NCBI GenBank assembly: GCA_000612485.1 | Contig: CP007494.1 | Location: 2,604,001 to 2,668,000, forward strand | Direction: 5' to 3' | Length of the DNA: 64,000 bases | DNA from: Bordetella holmesii ATCC 51541 | GTDB lineage: Bacteria > Pseudomonadota > Gammaproteobacteria > Burkholderiales > Burkholderiaceae_B | Shown: piece by piece, positions 37,351 through 46,841 of the stretch | Layout: each line of letters begins with the position of its first letter | Position numbering within the stretch: the first letter of the stretch is position 1 | Notes under the pieces: model-generated | What the model was told of the DNA's origin: nothing | The model's database searches: none | The model's input: the letters and a program-made list of their open reading frames with translations, nothing else | Translations under genes and position numbers: made by a program

Positions 37351-37355
37351 GCTAG
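36405..37355 (+). CDS. tnpA: IS481 transposase
   Basis: This 316-residue protein starts MNTHKHARLTFLRRLEMVQQL and has an N-terminal helix-turn-helix (ARAYGVTAPTVRKWLGRF) and a DDE integrase core with acidic residues in DLLHIDIKKLG, LLTDNGSAFRS and TNGKAERFIQSALREW. The last serine codon is split across the element end, and the TAG stop (37353-37355) is entirely within the target duplication, so the host site supplies the terminator codon. Confidence 0.95.
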   Translation: MNTHKHARLTFLRRLEMVQQLITHQVCVPEAARAYGVTAPTVRKWLGRFLAQGQAGLADASSRPTVSPRAIAPAKALAIVELRRKRLTQARIAQALGVSASTVSRVLARAGLSHLADLEPAEPVVRYEHQAPGDLLHIDIKKLGRIQRPGHRVTGNRRDTVEGAGWDFVFVAIDDHARVAFTDIHPDERFPSAVQFLKDAVAYYQRLGVTIQRLLTDNGSAFRSRAFAALCHELGIKHRFTRPYRPQTNGKAERFIQSALREWAYAHTYQNSQHRADAMKSWLHYYNWHRPHQGIGRAVPISRLNLDEYNLLTVHS

Positions 37356-37387
37356 GTAGTCCCGGCGGGCAGGAAGGAGCACTGCGC

Positions 37388-38221
37388 ATGGATGTGCTGT
37401 CAAGTCAGCGAGACGCCTTGCGGGCTTTTGTCGCCGGCCACGGGCGTCTGTTCGTCTTGACCGGCGCCGGGTGCAGTACCCCTTCGGGCATACCGGACTA
37501 TCGCGACGGACAGGGCCAGTGGAAGCGCAAGCCGCCCATCGATTTTCAGACCTTCATGGGCACCGATCTGGCGCGTGCGCGGTATTGGGCTCGGGGAATG
37601 ATAGGGTGGCGCCGTTTCGGCTCGGTCAAGCCCAACGCGGCACATAGGGCGTTGGCGCGGCTCGAGGCCGAAGGGCATATCGCGTTGTTGGTCACGCAGA
37701 ACGTCGATGGACTGCATCAGGCCGCCGGTAGCCGCGCCGTGGTGGATCTGCACGGGCGCCTGGATGAGGTGCGGTGTACGCGCTGCGATTGGACGGGGCC
37801 GCGCAAGGCCTGGCAGGACCAGCTCGAAGCGATGAATCCCGCCTGGGTGTTTCTCGATGCCGAGGATGCACCCGATGGCGACGCTGATCTGGATGGCGTG
37901 GATTTCAGTTTTTTCACGGTGCCCGCCTGTCCGCGCTGCGGCGGCATCGTCAAGCCCGACGTGGTTTTTTTTGGTGAATTGGTGCCTGGCGCGCGTACCG
38001 AACGCACCTATGCGGGTCTGGCCGAGTCAGATGCCGTGCTGGTGGTGGGATCTTCGCTGATGGTGCACTCCGGGTTTCGTTACGTGCAGGCTGCCGCGCG
38101 CGAGGGCAAACCGGTCGCTGCCATCAATCTGGGCCGCACCCGGGCCGATGGTCTGCTGGCGCTTAAGATCCGCCAGCCCTGTGACCAGGTGCTGGCGGCG
38201 CTGTTCAGCCAGCAGGGGTAG
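37388..38221 (+). CDS. sirtuin (NAD-dependent protein deacylase)
   Basis: This 277-residue protein starts MDVLSSQRDALRAFVAGHG with GGAAGGAG upstream. Sirtuin motifs are complete: GAGCSTPSGIPDYRD, TQNVDGLH, catalytic His in DLHGRLDE, zinc cysteines in CTRC and CPRC, and VVGSSLMV. It removes acyl groups from protein lysines using NAD. It begins 37 bases after IS481, so it may now depend on a promoter in or near the element. Its 3' end overlaps the convergent phosphatase gene by 17 bases. Confidence 0.9.
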   Translation: MDVLSSQRDALRAFVAGHGRLFVLTGAGCSTPSGIPDYRDGQGQWKRKPPIDFQTFMGTDLARARYWARGMIGWRRFGSVKPNAAHRALARLEAEGHIALLVTQNVDGLHQAAGSRAVVDLHGRLDEVRCTRCDWTGPRKAWQDQLEAMNPAWVFLDAEDAPDGDADLDGVDFSFFTVPACPRCGGIVKPDVVFFGELVPGARTERTYAGLAESDAVLVVGSSLMVHSGFRYVQAAAREGKPVAAINLGRTRADGLLALKIRQPCDQVLAALFSQQG

Positions 38222-39080
38222 TCGCAGGGTGATCCAGCAGCGGTTCGTCGCTGCCGAACAGCAGATGGTGCGCGGCATGCCAACTGCCTGCATCGGGCGC
38301 ATACAGCAGCCCACCGCTGCGGTGAGTTGGCTTGTAAGGGCTGCCGTCGAAGTGGGCGGAATAACCGCCTGCTTCGCGATGCAGCAGCCAGCCTGCGGCA
38401 TGGTCCCAGGGCATGAGTTTGTTGTAGAAGAGCAGATGGACGTGGCCCGAGGCGGCCATGCGGTATTCGTGCGCGGCGCAACGCAAATAGGCCGTGCTGG
38501 CCAGTTGGGCCAGGTTGCCATTGACCTTCTGGCGCAGGGAGGCGGGTAGCGAACCCGTGGCGATGATGCCATCCATGTCTTCAGTTGGCGCGGGCTGCGC
38601 GACCTTCATGACTTCCTGGCTGCCATTTTCGTGTTCGAACCAGGCGCCTTCGCCGCGTATGGCCATGGCCGCGTCGCGATTGATGGGGTCGTAAATGATC
38701 CCGGCCATCACATCACCCTTGTGGCAGGCTGCCACCATCATGCCGAACAGCGGCAGGCCTGCGACATAATTGCGTGTCCCGTCGATAGGGTCGATGAGAA
38801 ACGCCAGATCCGCATCGACCAGCATATTCAGCAACGCCGGGTTCAGCGTGCTGGCTTCCTCTCCGATGAGCACCGCCCCGGGGAACATTTTTGCCAGGCG
38901 GGCGCAGATCAAGCGTTCGGCGCCTTCGTCGGCATCGGTGACCAGGTCGCGCGGCGACGTCTTGCCCCGCACGGCCTGCACGGGCAGGTTGCGAAAACGC
39001 GGCAGGATCTCGACCTGCGTGGCCTCGGCCAGAATGGCCATGATGCGACGCAGATCGTCGCGGGTCAGTGTGCGGCTCAT
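38205..39080 (-). CDS. inositol monophosphatase family protein
   Basis: This 291-residue phosphatase starts MSRTLTRDDLRRIMAILAEAT. It has the Mg2+-phosphatase motifs: IGEEAST, the metal/catalytic block AFLIDPIDGTRNYVAGLPLFG, and MPWDHAAGWLLHREAGG near the end. It could act on inositol-1-phosphate, 3'-phosphoadenosine phosphates (CysQ-like) or related sugars; being close to cysE makes a CysQ-like role possible but the genes converge. Confidence 0.85.
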   Translation of the reverse strand: MSRTLTRDDLRRIMAILAEATQVEILPRFRNLPVQAVRGKTSPRDLVTDADEGAERLICARLAKMFPGAVLIGEEASTLNPALLNMLVDADLAFLIDPIDGTRNYVAGLPLFGMMVAACHKGDVMAGIIYDPINRDAAMAIRGEGAWFEHENGSQEVMKVAQPAPTEDMDGIIATGSLPASLRQKVNGNLAQLASTAYLRCAAHEYRMAASGHVHLLFYNKLMPWDHAAGWLLHREAGGYSAHFDGSPYKPTHRSGGLLYAPDAGSWHAAHHLLFGSDEPLLDHPATTPAG

Positions 39081-39207
39081 GGTGTTCGGTGCGGGTGCGG
39101 ATAAGGTGTGAATCTAGCACGCCGGTGTGGCGCCGCGACGAAAGAAACCGTGCAGGCCTGCCAGAGGGACGCGGGCCGCGCCCGGACAATCCGCGGCGCG
39201 CCCAGGC

Positions 39208-39234
39208 AAAAAACCGGCGCCACGAAGGCGCCGG
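39208..39234 (-). terminator. intrinsic terminator of the gabTD operon
   Basis: On the minus strand CCGGCGCC-TTCGT-GGCGCCGG forms a perfect 8-bp stem followed by six T residues (A run 39208-39213). It lies 20 bases past the gabD stop. Confidence 0.93.
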
Positions 39235-39254
39235 CTCGATCTCAGGGCCTGGGC

Positions 39255-40718
39255 TCAGGCACCCAGATCCACGCAGAGATACTTGAGCTCGAGGTAGTCC
39301 TCGATGCCGTACTTGGAGCCTTCACGGCCCAAACCGGATTGCTTGACGCCACCGAAAGGACCGACTTCATTGGAGATCAGGCCGGTGTTGATGCCGACGA
39401 TGCCGTACTCCAGCGATTCGGAGACACGCCAGATGCGTGCGTAGTCCCGCGTGAAGAAATAGGCGGCCAGGCCGAAGATCGTGTCATTGGAGTACTTGAT
39501 GACTTCTTCTTCGGTCTCGAACTTGAACAGCGGCGCTACCGGGCCGAAGGTTTCTTCGGCGGCAAAGAGCATGGATTGCGTCACATCGCGCACTACGGTC
39601 GGTTCGAAGAAGTTGCCGCCCAGCGCATGAGCCTTGCCGCCAGCGACCACCTTGGCACCCTTGCCCACCGCATCCTCGATGTGTTCCTTGACCTTGGTCA
39701 CCGCGGCGTCATCGATCAGCGGACCCTGGGTGACGCCTTTGTCGAAGCCGTCGCCAACCTTCATGGCCTGGACCTTGGCGATCAGGCGTTTGGTGACCTC
39801 TTCGTAGACGCCAGACTGGATATAGATACGGTTGGCGCAGACGCAGGTCTGGCCGGCATTGCGGTACTTCGATGCCAGGATGCCATCGACGGCACGGTCC
39901 AGGTCGGCATCGTCGAAGACGATGAAAGGGGCGTTGCCACCCAGTTCGAGCGACAGCTTCTTGATGGTCGGTGCGCACTGTTCCATCAGGGTGCGGCCGA
40001 CTTCGGTCGAGCCTGTGAAGCTGAGCTTGCGCACCACATCGCTTTCGCACAGCGCCGCACCGATTTCGCGCGAGCTGCCAGTGATCACATGGAAGACGCC
40101 GGCTGGCACGCCTGCCTCTTCGGCCAGCACGGCCAAGGCCAGTGCCGTCAGCGGCGTCTGCTGGGCGGGTTTGACGACCATGGGGCAGCCCGCGGCCAGA
40201 GCCGGGCCCACCTTGCGGGTGATCATGGCGGCGGGGAAGTTCCAGGGCGTGATCGCGGCCGTCACGCCAATGGGCTGCTTGAGCACCATGATGCGCTGGC
40301 CTGCCTTGGGGCTTTGCAGCACATCACCGTCGATGCGCTTGGCTTCTTCGCCGAACCACTCCAGGAACGAGGCGGCATAGGCGATTTCGCCGGCGGCCTC
40401 GGGCAGGGGCTTGCCCTGCTCGGAGGTCATGATGGTCGCCAGATCCTGCTGGTGCTGCATCATGAGATTGGCCCACTTGAGCAAAATGGCGCCGCGCTCC
40501 TTGCCGGTCTTGGCAGCCCAACCCGGTAGCGCCTTTTCTGCACTGGCAATGGCCGCTTCGGCCTCTTTGCGGCCCAGCTTGGGCACCGAGACGATGGTCT
40601 TGCCGGTGGCGGGGTTATCGACGGGAATGCTGGCCCCGGTGGCGGCCACCCACTTGCCGTCGATGAAGCAGGCGTCGCGCAGCAGGTCGGGACGGCTCAG
40701 GGTCTTGGTCAAGGACAT
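39255..40718 (-). CDS. gabD: succinate-semialdehyde dehydrogenase
   Basis: This 487-residue aldehyde dehydrogenase starts MSLTKTLSRPDLLRDACFIDGKW at ATG 40718 with AAGGAAA upstream; an in-frame GTG eight codons earlier is less likely. Motifs: ITPWNFPAAMITRK, FTGSTEVGR, catalytic Glu in LELGGNAPF and catalytic Cys in GQTCVCANRIY. It oxidises succinate semialdehyde to succinate with NADP, completing the GABA shunt. It follows gabT with a strong hairpin in between and ends at an intrinsic terminator. Confidence 0.94.
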   Translation of the reverse strand: MSLTKTLSRPDLLRDACFIDGKWVAATGASIPVDNPATGKTIVSVPKLGRKEAEAAIASAEKALPGWAAKTGKERGAILLKWANLMMQHQQDLATIMTSEQGKPLPEAAGEIAYAASFLEWFGEEAKRIDGDVLQSPKAGQRIMVLKQPIGVTAAITPWNFPAAMITRKVGPALAAGCPMVVKPAQQTPLTALALAVLAEEAGVPAGVFHVITGSSREIGAALCESDVVRKLSFTGSTEVGRTLMEQCAPTIKKLSLELGGNAPFIVFDDADLDRAVDGILASKYRNAGQTCVCANRIYIQSGVYEEVTKRLIAKVQAMKVGDGFDKGVTQGPLIDDAAVTKVKEHIEDAVGKGAKVVAGGKAHALGGNFFEPTVVRDVTQSMLFAAEETFGPVAPLFKFETEEEVIKYSNDTIFGLAAYFFTRDYARIWRVSESLEYGIVGINTGLISNEVGPFGGVKQSGLGREGSKYGIEDYLELKYLCVDLGA

Positions 40719-40739
40719 AGGTATTTCCTTCTGAATGGA

Positions 40740-40771
40740 CACGCGCGGGGTGGATCACCACCCCGCGCGTG
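40740..40771. repeat. perfect 14-bp inverted repeat between gabT and gabD
   Basis: CACGCGCGGGGTGG (40740-40753) and CCACCCCGCGCGTG (40758-40771) pair perfectly around ATCA. No T run follows on either strand, so it is more likely an mRNA-stabilising or attenuating hairpin than a terminator. It lies between two cotranscribed genes. Confidence 0.85.
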
Positions 40772-40788
40772 GATCAGACAGCCAGATT

Positions 40789-42054
40789 TCAGGCGGTCAG
40801 GGCTTCGGTCAGGATGTCCAGCGCACGATCGAACTGGGCATCGGGAATCGTCAACGGGTACAGGAAGCGCAACACGTTGCCATACACGCCGCAGCTCAGC
40901 AAGAGCAGGCCTTTCTCGATGGCTTTTTGCTGGACACGTTTGACGGCCTCGGCATCCGGTTTGCCGGTGGCCGGATCATGCAGTTCAAGCGCGACCATGG
41001 AGCCCAGGCCGCGCACATCCGCGATGGCCGGGACCTTGCCGCGCAGTCCGTTGAGGCGGTCCATCAGGCGTTGACCCAGTGCCTGGGAGCGTTCGCACAG
41101 TTTTTCTTCTGCAATCACGTCCAGCACCGCCAGCGACGCGGCCACGGCCAACGGGTTGCCGGCATACGTGCCGCCCAGACCACCGGCAGCCGGGCCGTCC
41201 ATGACGTCGGCACGCCCCACGACGCCGGAGATCGGCATGCCGCCGCCCAGGCTCTTGGCCATGGTGATGATGTCAGCCTGCACCGAATGGTGCTCCATGG
41301 CGAACAGCTTGCCGGTACGGGCAAAACCGGTCTGCACTTCGTCGGCGATCAGCAAGATGCCATGCTCATCGCAAAGCTTGCGCAGTGCGACCATGAGTTC
41401 GGGCGGGGTTACGTTGAAACCGCCTTCACCCTGCACCGGCTCGAGGATGATCGCCGCCACGCGCTTGGGATCGATGTCGACCTTGAAGAGCAGGTCCAGT
41501 GACTTCAGCGAGTCGGCGACCGAGATGTCCTGCGTCTTGTTGGGGAAGGGGATGTGGTAGATGTCGGCCGGCATCGCACCGAAGGCCAGCTTGTAGGGGG
41601 CGACCTTGCCGGTCAACGCCATACCGAGGTGGGTGCGGCCGTGGAAGGAACCGGAGAAGGCAATCACGCCCGAACGGCCCGTGGCGGCGCGCGCGATCTT
41701 GACGGCGTTTTCGACGGCTTCGACGCCCGTGGTGAAGAAGGCGCTCTTCTTGAGCCCGTCGATGGGAGCCAGAGCATTGATGCGTTCAGCAAGGGCGACA
41801 TAGCCCTCGTAAGGCACGATCTGGTAGGCGGTGTGGGTGAAGTTATCCAGCTGTGCGGCCACGGCAGCCATGACCTTGGGATGGCGGTGCCCGGTGTTCA
41901 GCACGGCAATGCCGCCTGCGAAGTCGATGTATTCCTTGCCTTCAGCGTCCCAGAGTGTGGCGTTTTCAGCGCGCACGGCATAGAAGTCGCACATGACTCC
42001 CACGCCACGGGGCGTGGCCAGGGCGCGGCGGGTATTCAGATCACGGTTTTTCAT
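40789..42054 (-). CDS. gabT: 4-aminobutyrate aminotransferase
   Basis: This 421-residue class III aminotransferase starts MKNRDLNTRRALATPRGVGVMCDFYA at ATG 42054. PLP-binding signature: ILLIADEVQTGFARTGKLFAMEHHSVQADIITMAKSLGGG, with the Schiff-base Lys in MAKSLGGGMP; substrate motif GGIAVLNTGHRHPKV. It moves the amino group from GABA to 2-oxoglutarate. It is the first gene of the gabT-gabD operon and is divergent from the decayed gabR. Confidence 0.93.
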   Translation of the reverse strand: MKNRDLNTRRALATPRGVGVMCDFYAVRAENATLWDAEGKEYIDFAGGIAVLNTGHRHPKVMAAVAAQLDNFTHTAYQIVPYEGYVALAERINALAPIDGLKKSAFFTTGVEAVENAVKIARAATGRSGVIAFSGSFHGRTHLGMALTGKVAPYKLAFGAMPADIYHIPFPNKTQDISVADSLKSLDLLFKVDIDPKRVAAIILEPVQGEGGFNVTPPELMVALRKLCDEHGILLIADEVQTGFARTGKLFAMEHHSVQADIITMAKSLGGGMPISGVVGRADVMDGPAAGGLGGTYAGNPLAVAASLAVLDVIAEEKLCERSQALGQRLMDRLNGLRGKVPAIADVRGLGSMVALELHDPATGKPDAEAVKRVQQKAIEKGLLLLSCGVYGNVLRFLYPLTIPDAQFDRALDILTEALTA

Positions 42055-42162
42055 CAAAGTCTCGAGTTGGCAATAGTCAGCCGCTGCGCGGCGAAAGACA
42101 GGCCCGGCGGGTCATCGCCAGCGGCGTCACCCTACTACTTTAATGCTAAGATGGCCCTATCT

Positions 42163-42196
42163 GTAAGAACCACTTTTACATATTAGGTAGAACCAA
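42163..42196 (+). promoter_or_regulatory. direct repeats in the gabT-gabR promoter region
   Basis: AGAACCA occurs at 42166-42172 and again at 42189-42195, spaced 23 bases (about two helical turns) on the same face. MocR/GabR regulators typically bind such direct repeats between their own gene and gabT. The second copy abuts the gabR start codon. Confidence 0.45.
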
Positions 42197-43696
42197 TTGA
42201 GGTCCATCGTCGGCGACTTGTTGCTACTGCGCTTGGGAGACGCTTCCGACGGGCCCATGAATCAGCGCCTGTATCGCGCGATCCGCGAGGCCATCCTGGA
42301 CGGTACGTTGCCCGGGGATACTCGGCTGCCTGCGACCCGGGATTTGGCAGCCGAGCTGAGTATCGCCCGCAATACCGTGGTTCATGTATACGCGCAGTTG
42401 CAGGCCGAAGGCTATACCCGCAGCCGACAAGGCAATGGCACTTTTGTAACGGCAAGTGTGCCCGATGCCCATCTGGCCACAGGACGATCGCGGCGGCATC
42501 AAGCCAATGGTCCATCCGGTCCCGTGTTGTCCGACTGAGGCGCGCATATCGTGGATCGAGCCTCCGCGTCGCCCTTTCAATGGGGAGCGTTCATGCCCGG
42601 GGTGCCGGATGTCAAGGAGTTTCCCCATCGCAAGTTCGGCCGGATTCAGAGCGCACTCTGGCGCAATCCTGCGCCAGAGTTGCTGACTTACTCCTATGGC
42701 GGCGGCCTGCCGGCGTTGCGCGAGGCGCTGGCCGAGCATCTGGGGCTGACCCGCTCCGTCGATTGCGATCCCGAGCAGATCATCATCACGGAGGGGTCCC
42801 ATCAGGCCATCGATCTGGCTACCCGCATGCTTGGCGCCAGTGGCGACATTGCCTGGATCGAGAACCCGGGTTATTGGGGCGCACGGACAGTGCTCAGCGC
42901 CAACGGCATCCGTGTCGAGCCGCAGCCCGTCGATGAAGAGGGCATGTTGCTGCCCGCCGCGGCCGAGGAGGTGGGCACACCCCCGCGATTCATTTTTGTA
43001 ACACCTTCGCACTAGTATCCGCTCGGCACGGTCATGTCGCTGGCTCGCCGCCGTCAACTGTTGGCGCTTGCCAGGCGCTGGGGCAGCTGGATCATCGAAG
43101 ATGATTACGACAGCGAGTTCCGCTTTTCGGGCCGGCCCATTTCTTCACTGCAGGGGCTCGAGCCTGACGCGCCGGTCATTTATCTGGGCACGTTCAGCAA
43201 GACGCTGTATCCCGGCCTGCGGGTGGGCTACCTGGTGTTACCCAAGAATCTGGCAGCACCGTTTCAAGCGGGGCACGCGGAACTGTATCGCGAAGGGCAT
43301 CTGATGATGCACGCCGCGCTTGCGACGTTCATTGCCGATGGCCATTATTCGGCACATATCCGCCGCATGCGCATGCTGTATGGCCGTCGCCGCGCCATAT
43401 TGACCAATCTCATCGAACGCCGACTTGGCGCCGGCTGGCTGCACCGCGATTCCAGCGATGCCGGCTTGCATCTGGTGCTGACGCTGCCGGACGATCTGGA
43501 TGACACCGTCGTGGTGGACGTAGCGCGTGCGCGGGGCGTGCTGACCCGCCCCCTGTCGCGTTACTACACTGGAACCGAGCCTGCGCGGCAGGGCCTGTTG
43601 CTGGGTTACGCCTGTGTGCCCGAAAGCCAGATTGCCCGTAAATTCGAGGTAATTCTGGACAGCCTGGCCGAAGTGGCGCGGCGAGGCCGGCGTTGA
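42197..43696 (+). pseudogene. gabR: MocR-family GABA regulator with two nonsense codons
   Basis: One frame runs from TTG 42197 to TGA 43694-43696 with two internal stops: TGA at 42536-42538 (after GPSGPVLSD) and TAG at 43013-43015 (in FVTPSH*YPLGTVM, where the conserved motif is PSHQYPLG, so CAG has become TAG). The N-terminal part is a GntR winged helix (MNQRLYRAIREAILDGTLPGDTRLPATRDLAAEL); the rest is an aminotransferase-like domain with the PLP lysine in LGTFSKTLYPGLRVGY. Repaired length is 499 residues, usual for MocR proteins. Divergence from gabT supports the gabR name. Confidence 0.9.
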
Positions 43697-43759
43697 GCCG
43701 TCGCAGCGATCACTGATGGCGAGCCTGGCACGTCTGCGGGCCCGCCAGTGCCGCAAGCC

Positions 43760-44649
43760 TTAACGCAGTGCGCGCAACAGCCTGGCTGCGTTATTGACGC
43801 CCTGATCCTGGTAGTTGGTGTTGAGCACGACATGCACGCGGCGGGCCTGCAGGCGCGCGATGCCGTCAGCCAGCTCGCTGAGCTCGGCTTCGCTGTACTC
43901 ATATTGAAAGCGGCTGGAAGAGGCTTTGCCCGCGGCATTCCAGGTCTGTGCATTGCGGCCATGCAGCCGGACCAAAGCCAGATCTGTATTCGTGCTTGCC
44001 CACACCGCGGGCACGCTGTTGTCCAAGCCTTGCGGCGTGTCGGCCACGGTGTGGATCAGGCGCCGCTCGCGCAGCATGTCCAGCGTGCAGCGGGTGGCCG
44101 CGGGGTCGGCAAACCAGCTTCGGTGCCGCAACTCGATGGAAGCGTCGAGTTCGTCGAGGTGGCGCGCGCACGTCTCGATCTGCGCCATTGCCCGCTTGCC
44201 CGCCTGAATCCAGGGCGGAAACTGGCAGTGCACCAGGCCCAGTTTGCCGGCCATGCGCAAGGGCTCTAGCGCGATCAGATACTGCCGCCATAGTTCGTCG
44301 CGCCATTCGGGCGCGACCTCGTTGTCGAAACACGGCCGAGGATCGTGGGGTCCCAGCCCATGTCGCGCAGCAACGCGGCCGGCAGGGCGCGTTTGGGTGT
44401 CTGGTGGCCGGTAAAAAGCCGGAAAGCCTTGATGTTGAAGACGAAGCCGGGCGGCGTGCGCTCGGCCCAGCGTTGCGTCACGCTCGCGCTGGGTAATGCG
44501 TAGTAGGCAGCGTCGGCCTCGACCAGGCCAAAGCGTGTGGCATAAAAGCGCAGCCGTGATTCAGGGTTTCGCGCCTGGGGCGGATAGAACCGGCCGCAGG
44601 CCAACAAGGTAGGGTCGGTCCAGGAGGCCGTGCCAATAAGGGTACTCAT
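43760..44649 (-). pseudogene. DUF72 family protein, frameshifted
   Basis: From ATG 44649 the protein reads MSTLIGTASWTDPTLLACGRFYPP, the DUF72 opening, to LLRDMGWDP. One base is missing at the run 44347-44350; adding it restores HDPRPCFDNEVAPEW, RQYLIALEPLRMAGKLGLVHCQFPPW and the remaining TIM-barrel-like sequence to the stop at 43760, about 296 residues. In the unrepaired frame it stops at 44275. The function of DUF72 is unknown. The gene is divergent from the helicase pseudogene, with the LexA box between them. Confidence 0.83.
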
Positions 44650-44668
44650 GTGGTGAACGCGGTATATT

Positions 44669-44684
44669 CTGGATAAATATACAG
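44669..44684 (+). promoter_or_regulatory. LexA (SOS) box between DUF72 and the helicase
   Basis: CTGGATAAATATACAG fits the CTG-N10-CAG SOS consensus exactly at its ends and is a good match inside. It lies 10 bases before the helicase ATG and 20 bases before the DUF72 start, so it could control both. Confidence 0.82.
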
Positions 44685-44694
44685 TGTTTTGACT

Positions 44695-46787
44695 ATGGCG
44701 TCCGACAGTTCCAACTCTTCTTGCCCCACCGATCCGCTGGCCGAACTCAATGCGCAACAGCGCGAGGCTGCCACCTTTGGGGTGGCCGCCGGTGCTGCGC
44801 CCGGGCAAGCGTTGCTCGTGATTGCCGGCGCCGGTTCCGGAAAAACCAATACCCTGGCGCACCGCGTCGCCCACCTGTTGCTCAACGGCGCCGATCCACA
44901 GCGCCTGTTGCTGCTGACGTTTTCGCGCCGTGCCGCACAGGAAATGGACCGCCGGGTCGGCTCTGTGTTGCGCAAGGTATTGCGCATGGGGTCTGCCCAG
45001 CAGCCTGCGTCGCTGCCGTGGGCCGGAACCTTTCACAGCATCGGTGCGCGCCTGTTGCGCGACTGTGCCCATCGTATCGGGCTGTCCGAGTCCTTCACGG
45101 TTCATGACCGGGGCGACGCCGAGGACCTCATAGGCTTGCTGCGTCACGAGTTGGGACTGACCGCCACGCAGACGCGTTTTCCCCTGAAAGGCACCTGCCT
45201 GAGCATCTACTCCCGGGTCGTAAACAGCCAGGAGCCGCTGGCCGACGTACTGGCCAGTACGTTTCCGTGGTGCGCCCAATGGGAAGCAGAACTCAAACGG
45301 CTGTTTCAGGCGTATATGGCCGCCAAGCAGGACCAGCAGATTCTGGATTACGACGATCTGCTGCTTTATTGGGCCGAGATGATGGCCGACCCCGGCATTG
45401 CCGCGGACCTGTCGGGGCGTTTCGATCATGTGCTGGTCGACGAGTACCAGGATACCAATCGCCTGCAGGCCGGAATTCTGCACGCCCTCAAACCCGATGG
45501 GCGTGGCCTGACCGTGGTCGGCGACGATGCGCAATCCATCTACGCCTTTCGGGCAGCGACCGTGCGCAATATTCTGGATTTTCCGCAGCAGTTCCAGGCG
45601 CATGTGGTGACCCTGGAGCGCAATTACCGCAGCACTCAGCCCATACTGGATGCTTCCAACGCGATGATCGCCCAGGCCAAAGAGCGCTATGCCAAGGCAT
45701 TGTGGACCGACCGGGCCTCGCAGCAGAAGCCGCAACTGGTCAACGTCAGCGATGAGGCGGGGCAGGCGCGCTGGATCGCCGACCAGGTGTTGGCGCAACG
45801 GGAAGAGGGCGCCCGGCTGACGTCGCAGGCCGCGCTTTTCCGCACAGCCAGCCACAGCGCTGCGCTCGAACTCGAATTGACCCGGCGCAACATTCCGTTC
45901 GTGAAGTTCGGGGGTTACGCTTTCTGGAGGCCGCGCACATCAAGGATCTGATGTCGGTGTTGCGCTGGGCCGAGAACCCCCGTTCGCGCCTGGCCGGCTT
46001 TCGTGTGGCGCAATTAGTCGCCGGTATCGGCCCGGCCACGGCCGGAAAATTGATGGATGCCATGGCCGCTGCGGCGGATCCTCAAGCGTGTCTGCAGGCC
46101 TTCAAGCCCCCTGTGGCCGGGCCGCAATGGGACGGGCTTGTCCGTGTCCTGGGCGAGTTGCGTGCGTCCCAGGTGCGCTGGCCGGCGGACGTGGAATTGG
46201 CTCTGACCTGGTATGCGCCTTTGCTAGAGACGCTGTATGACGATGCCGCCGTGCGCAAGACCGATCTGGAGCAACTGGCGCGTCTGGCCGGCGGCTATCC
46301 TTCGCGCGAGCGGTTTCTGACCGAGCTGACGTTGGATCCTCCCTCCGCCACCAGCGGCGAGTCGGGGACGCCTTTGCGGGATGAGGATTACATGATTCTT
46401 TCCACTATTCACTCGGCCAAGGGCCAGGAATGGAAGACGGTCTACGTACTCAATGCCGTCGACGGTTGCATTCCTTCCGATATGGCTACCGACAGCAGCG
46501 ACGAAATCGAGGAAGAGCGGCGGCTGCTGTATGTGGCCATGACCCGGGCGCAGGAGCGGCTGCAGGTCATTGTGCCGCAGCGGTTTTATGTGCATCAACA
46601 AAGCGGACTGGGCGACCGACATGTGTATGCTGCCCGCACACGGTTTCTGCCCGATGCGCTCATGCCTCTTTTTGAGCATCTGCCCAAGCCGCCCGAGCTT
46701 CCCTTCGGACGTTCGGCGGGCCTGCAGGCCGCTTCGGGCGCTCCTGTGATCGACGTCGGTCAACGTCTACGCAAGCTGTTCTCCTGA
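44695..46787 (+). pseudogene. UvrD/Rep-type DNA helicase, frameshifted
   Basis: From ATG 44695 (TTG 44689 also possible) the N-terminal half has helicase motif I GAGSGKTN, motif II VLVDEYQDTN, motif III GDDAQSIYAFR and the ERNYRS motif, up to VKFGG. One base is missing at 45910-45916; adding it gives LRFLEAAHIKDLMSVLRWAENP and continues to motif V LSTIHSAKGQEWK and motif VI EEERRLLYVAMTRAQERL, ending TGA 46785-46787. Repaired length is about 697 residues. Without repair, two separate halves could be made but neither would be a working helicase. The LexA box just upstream marks it as an SOS gene. Confidence 0.88.
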
Positions 46788-46841
46788 GCTATCATGCCCG
46801 ATGGCCGGGCGTTGCCGGCCTTCGGTCACAAGGGAGAGCGC

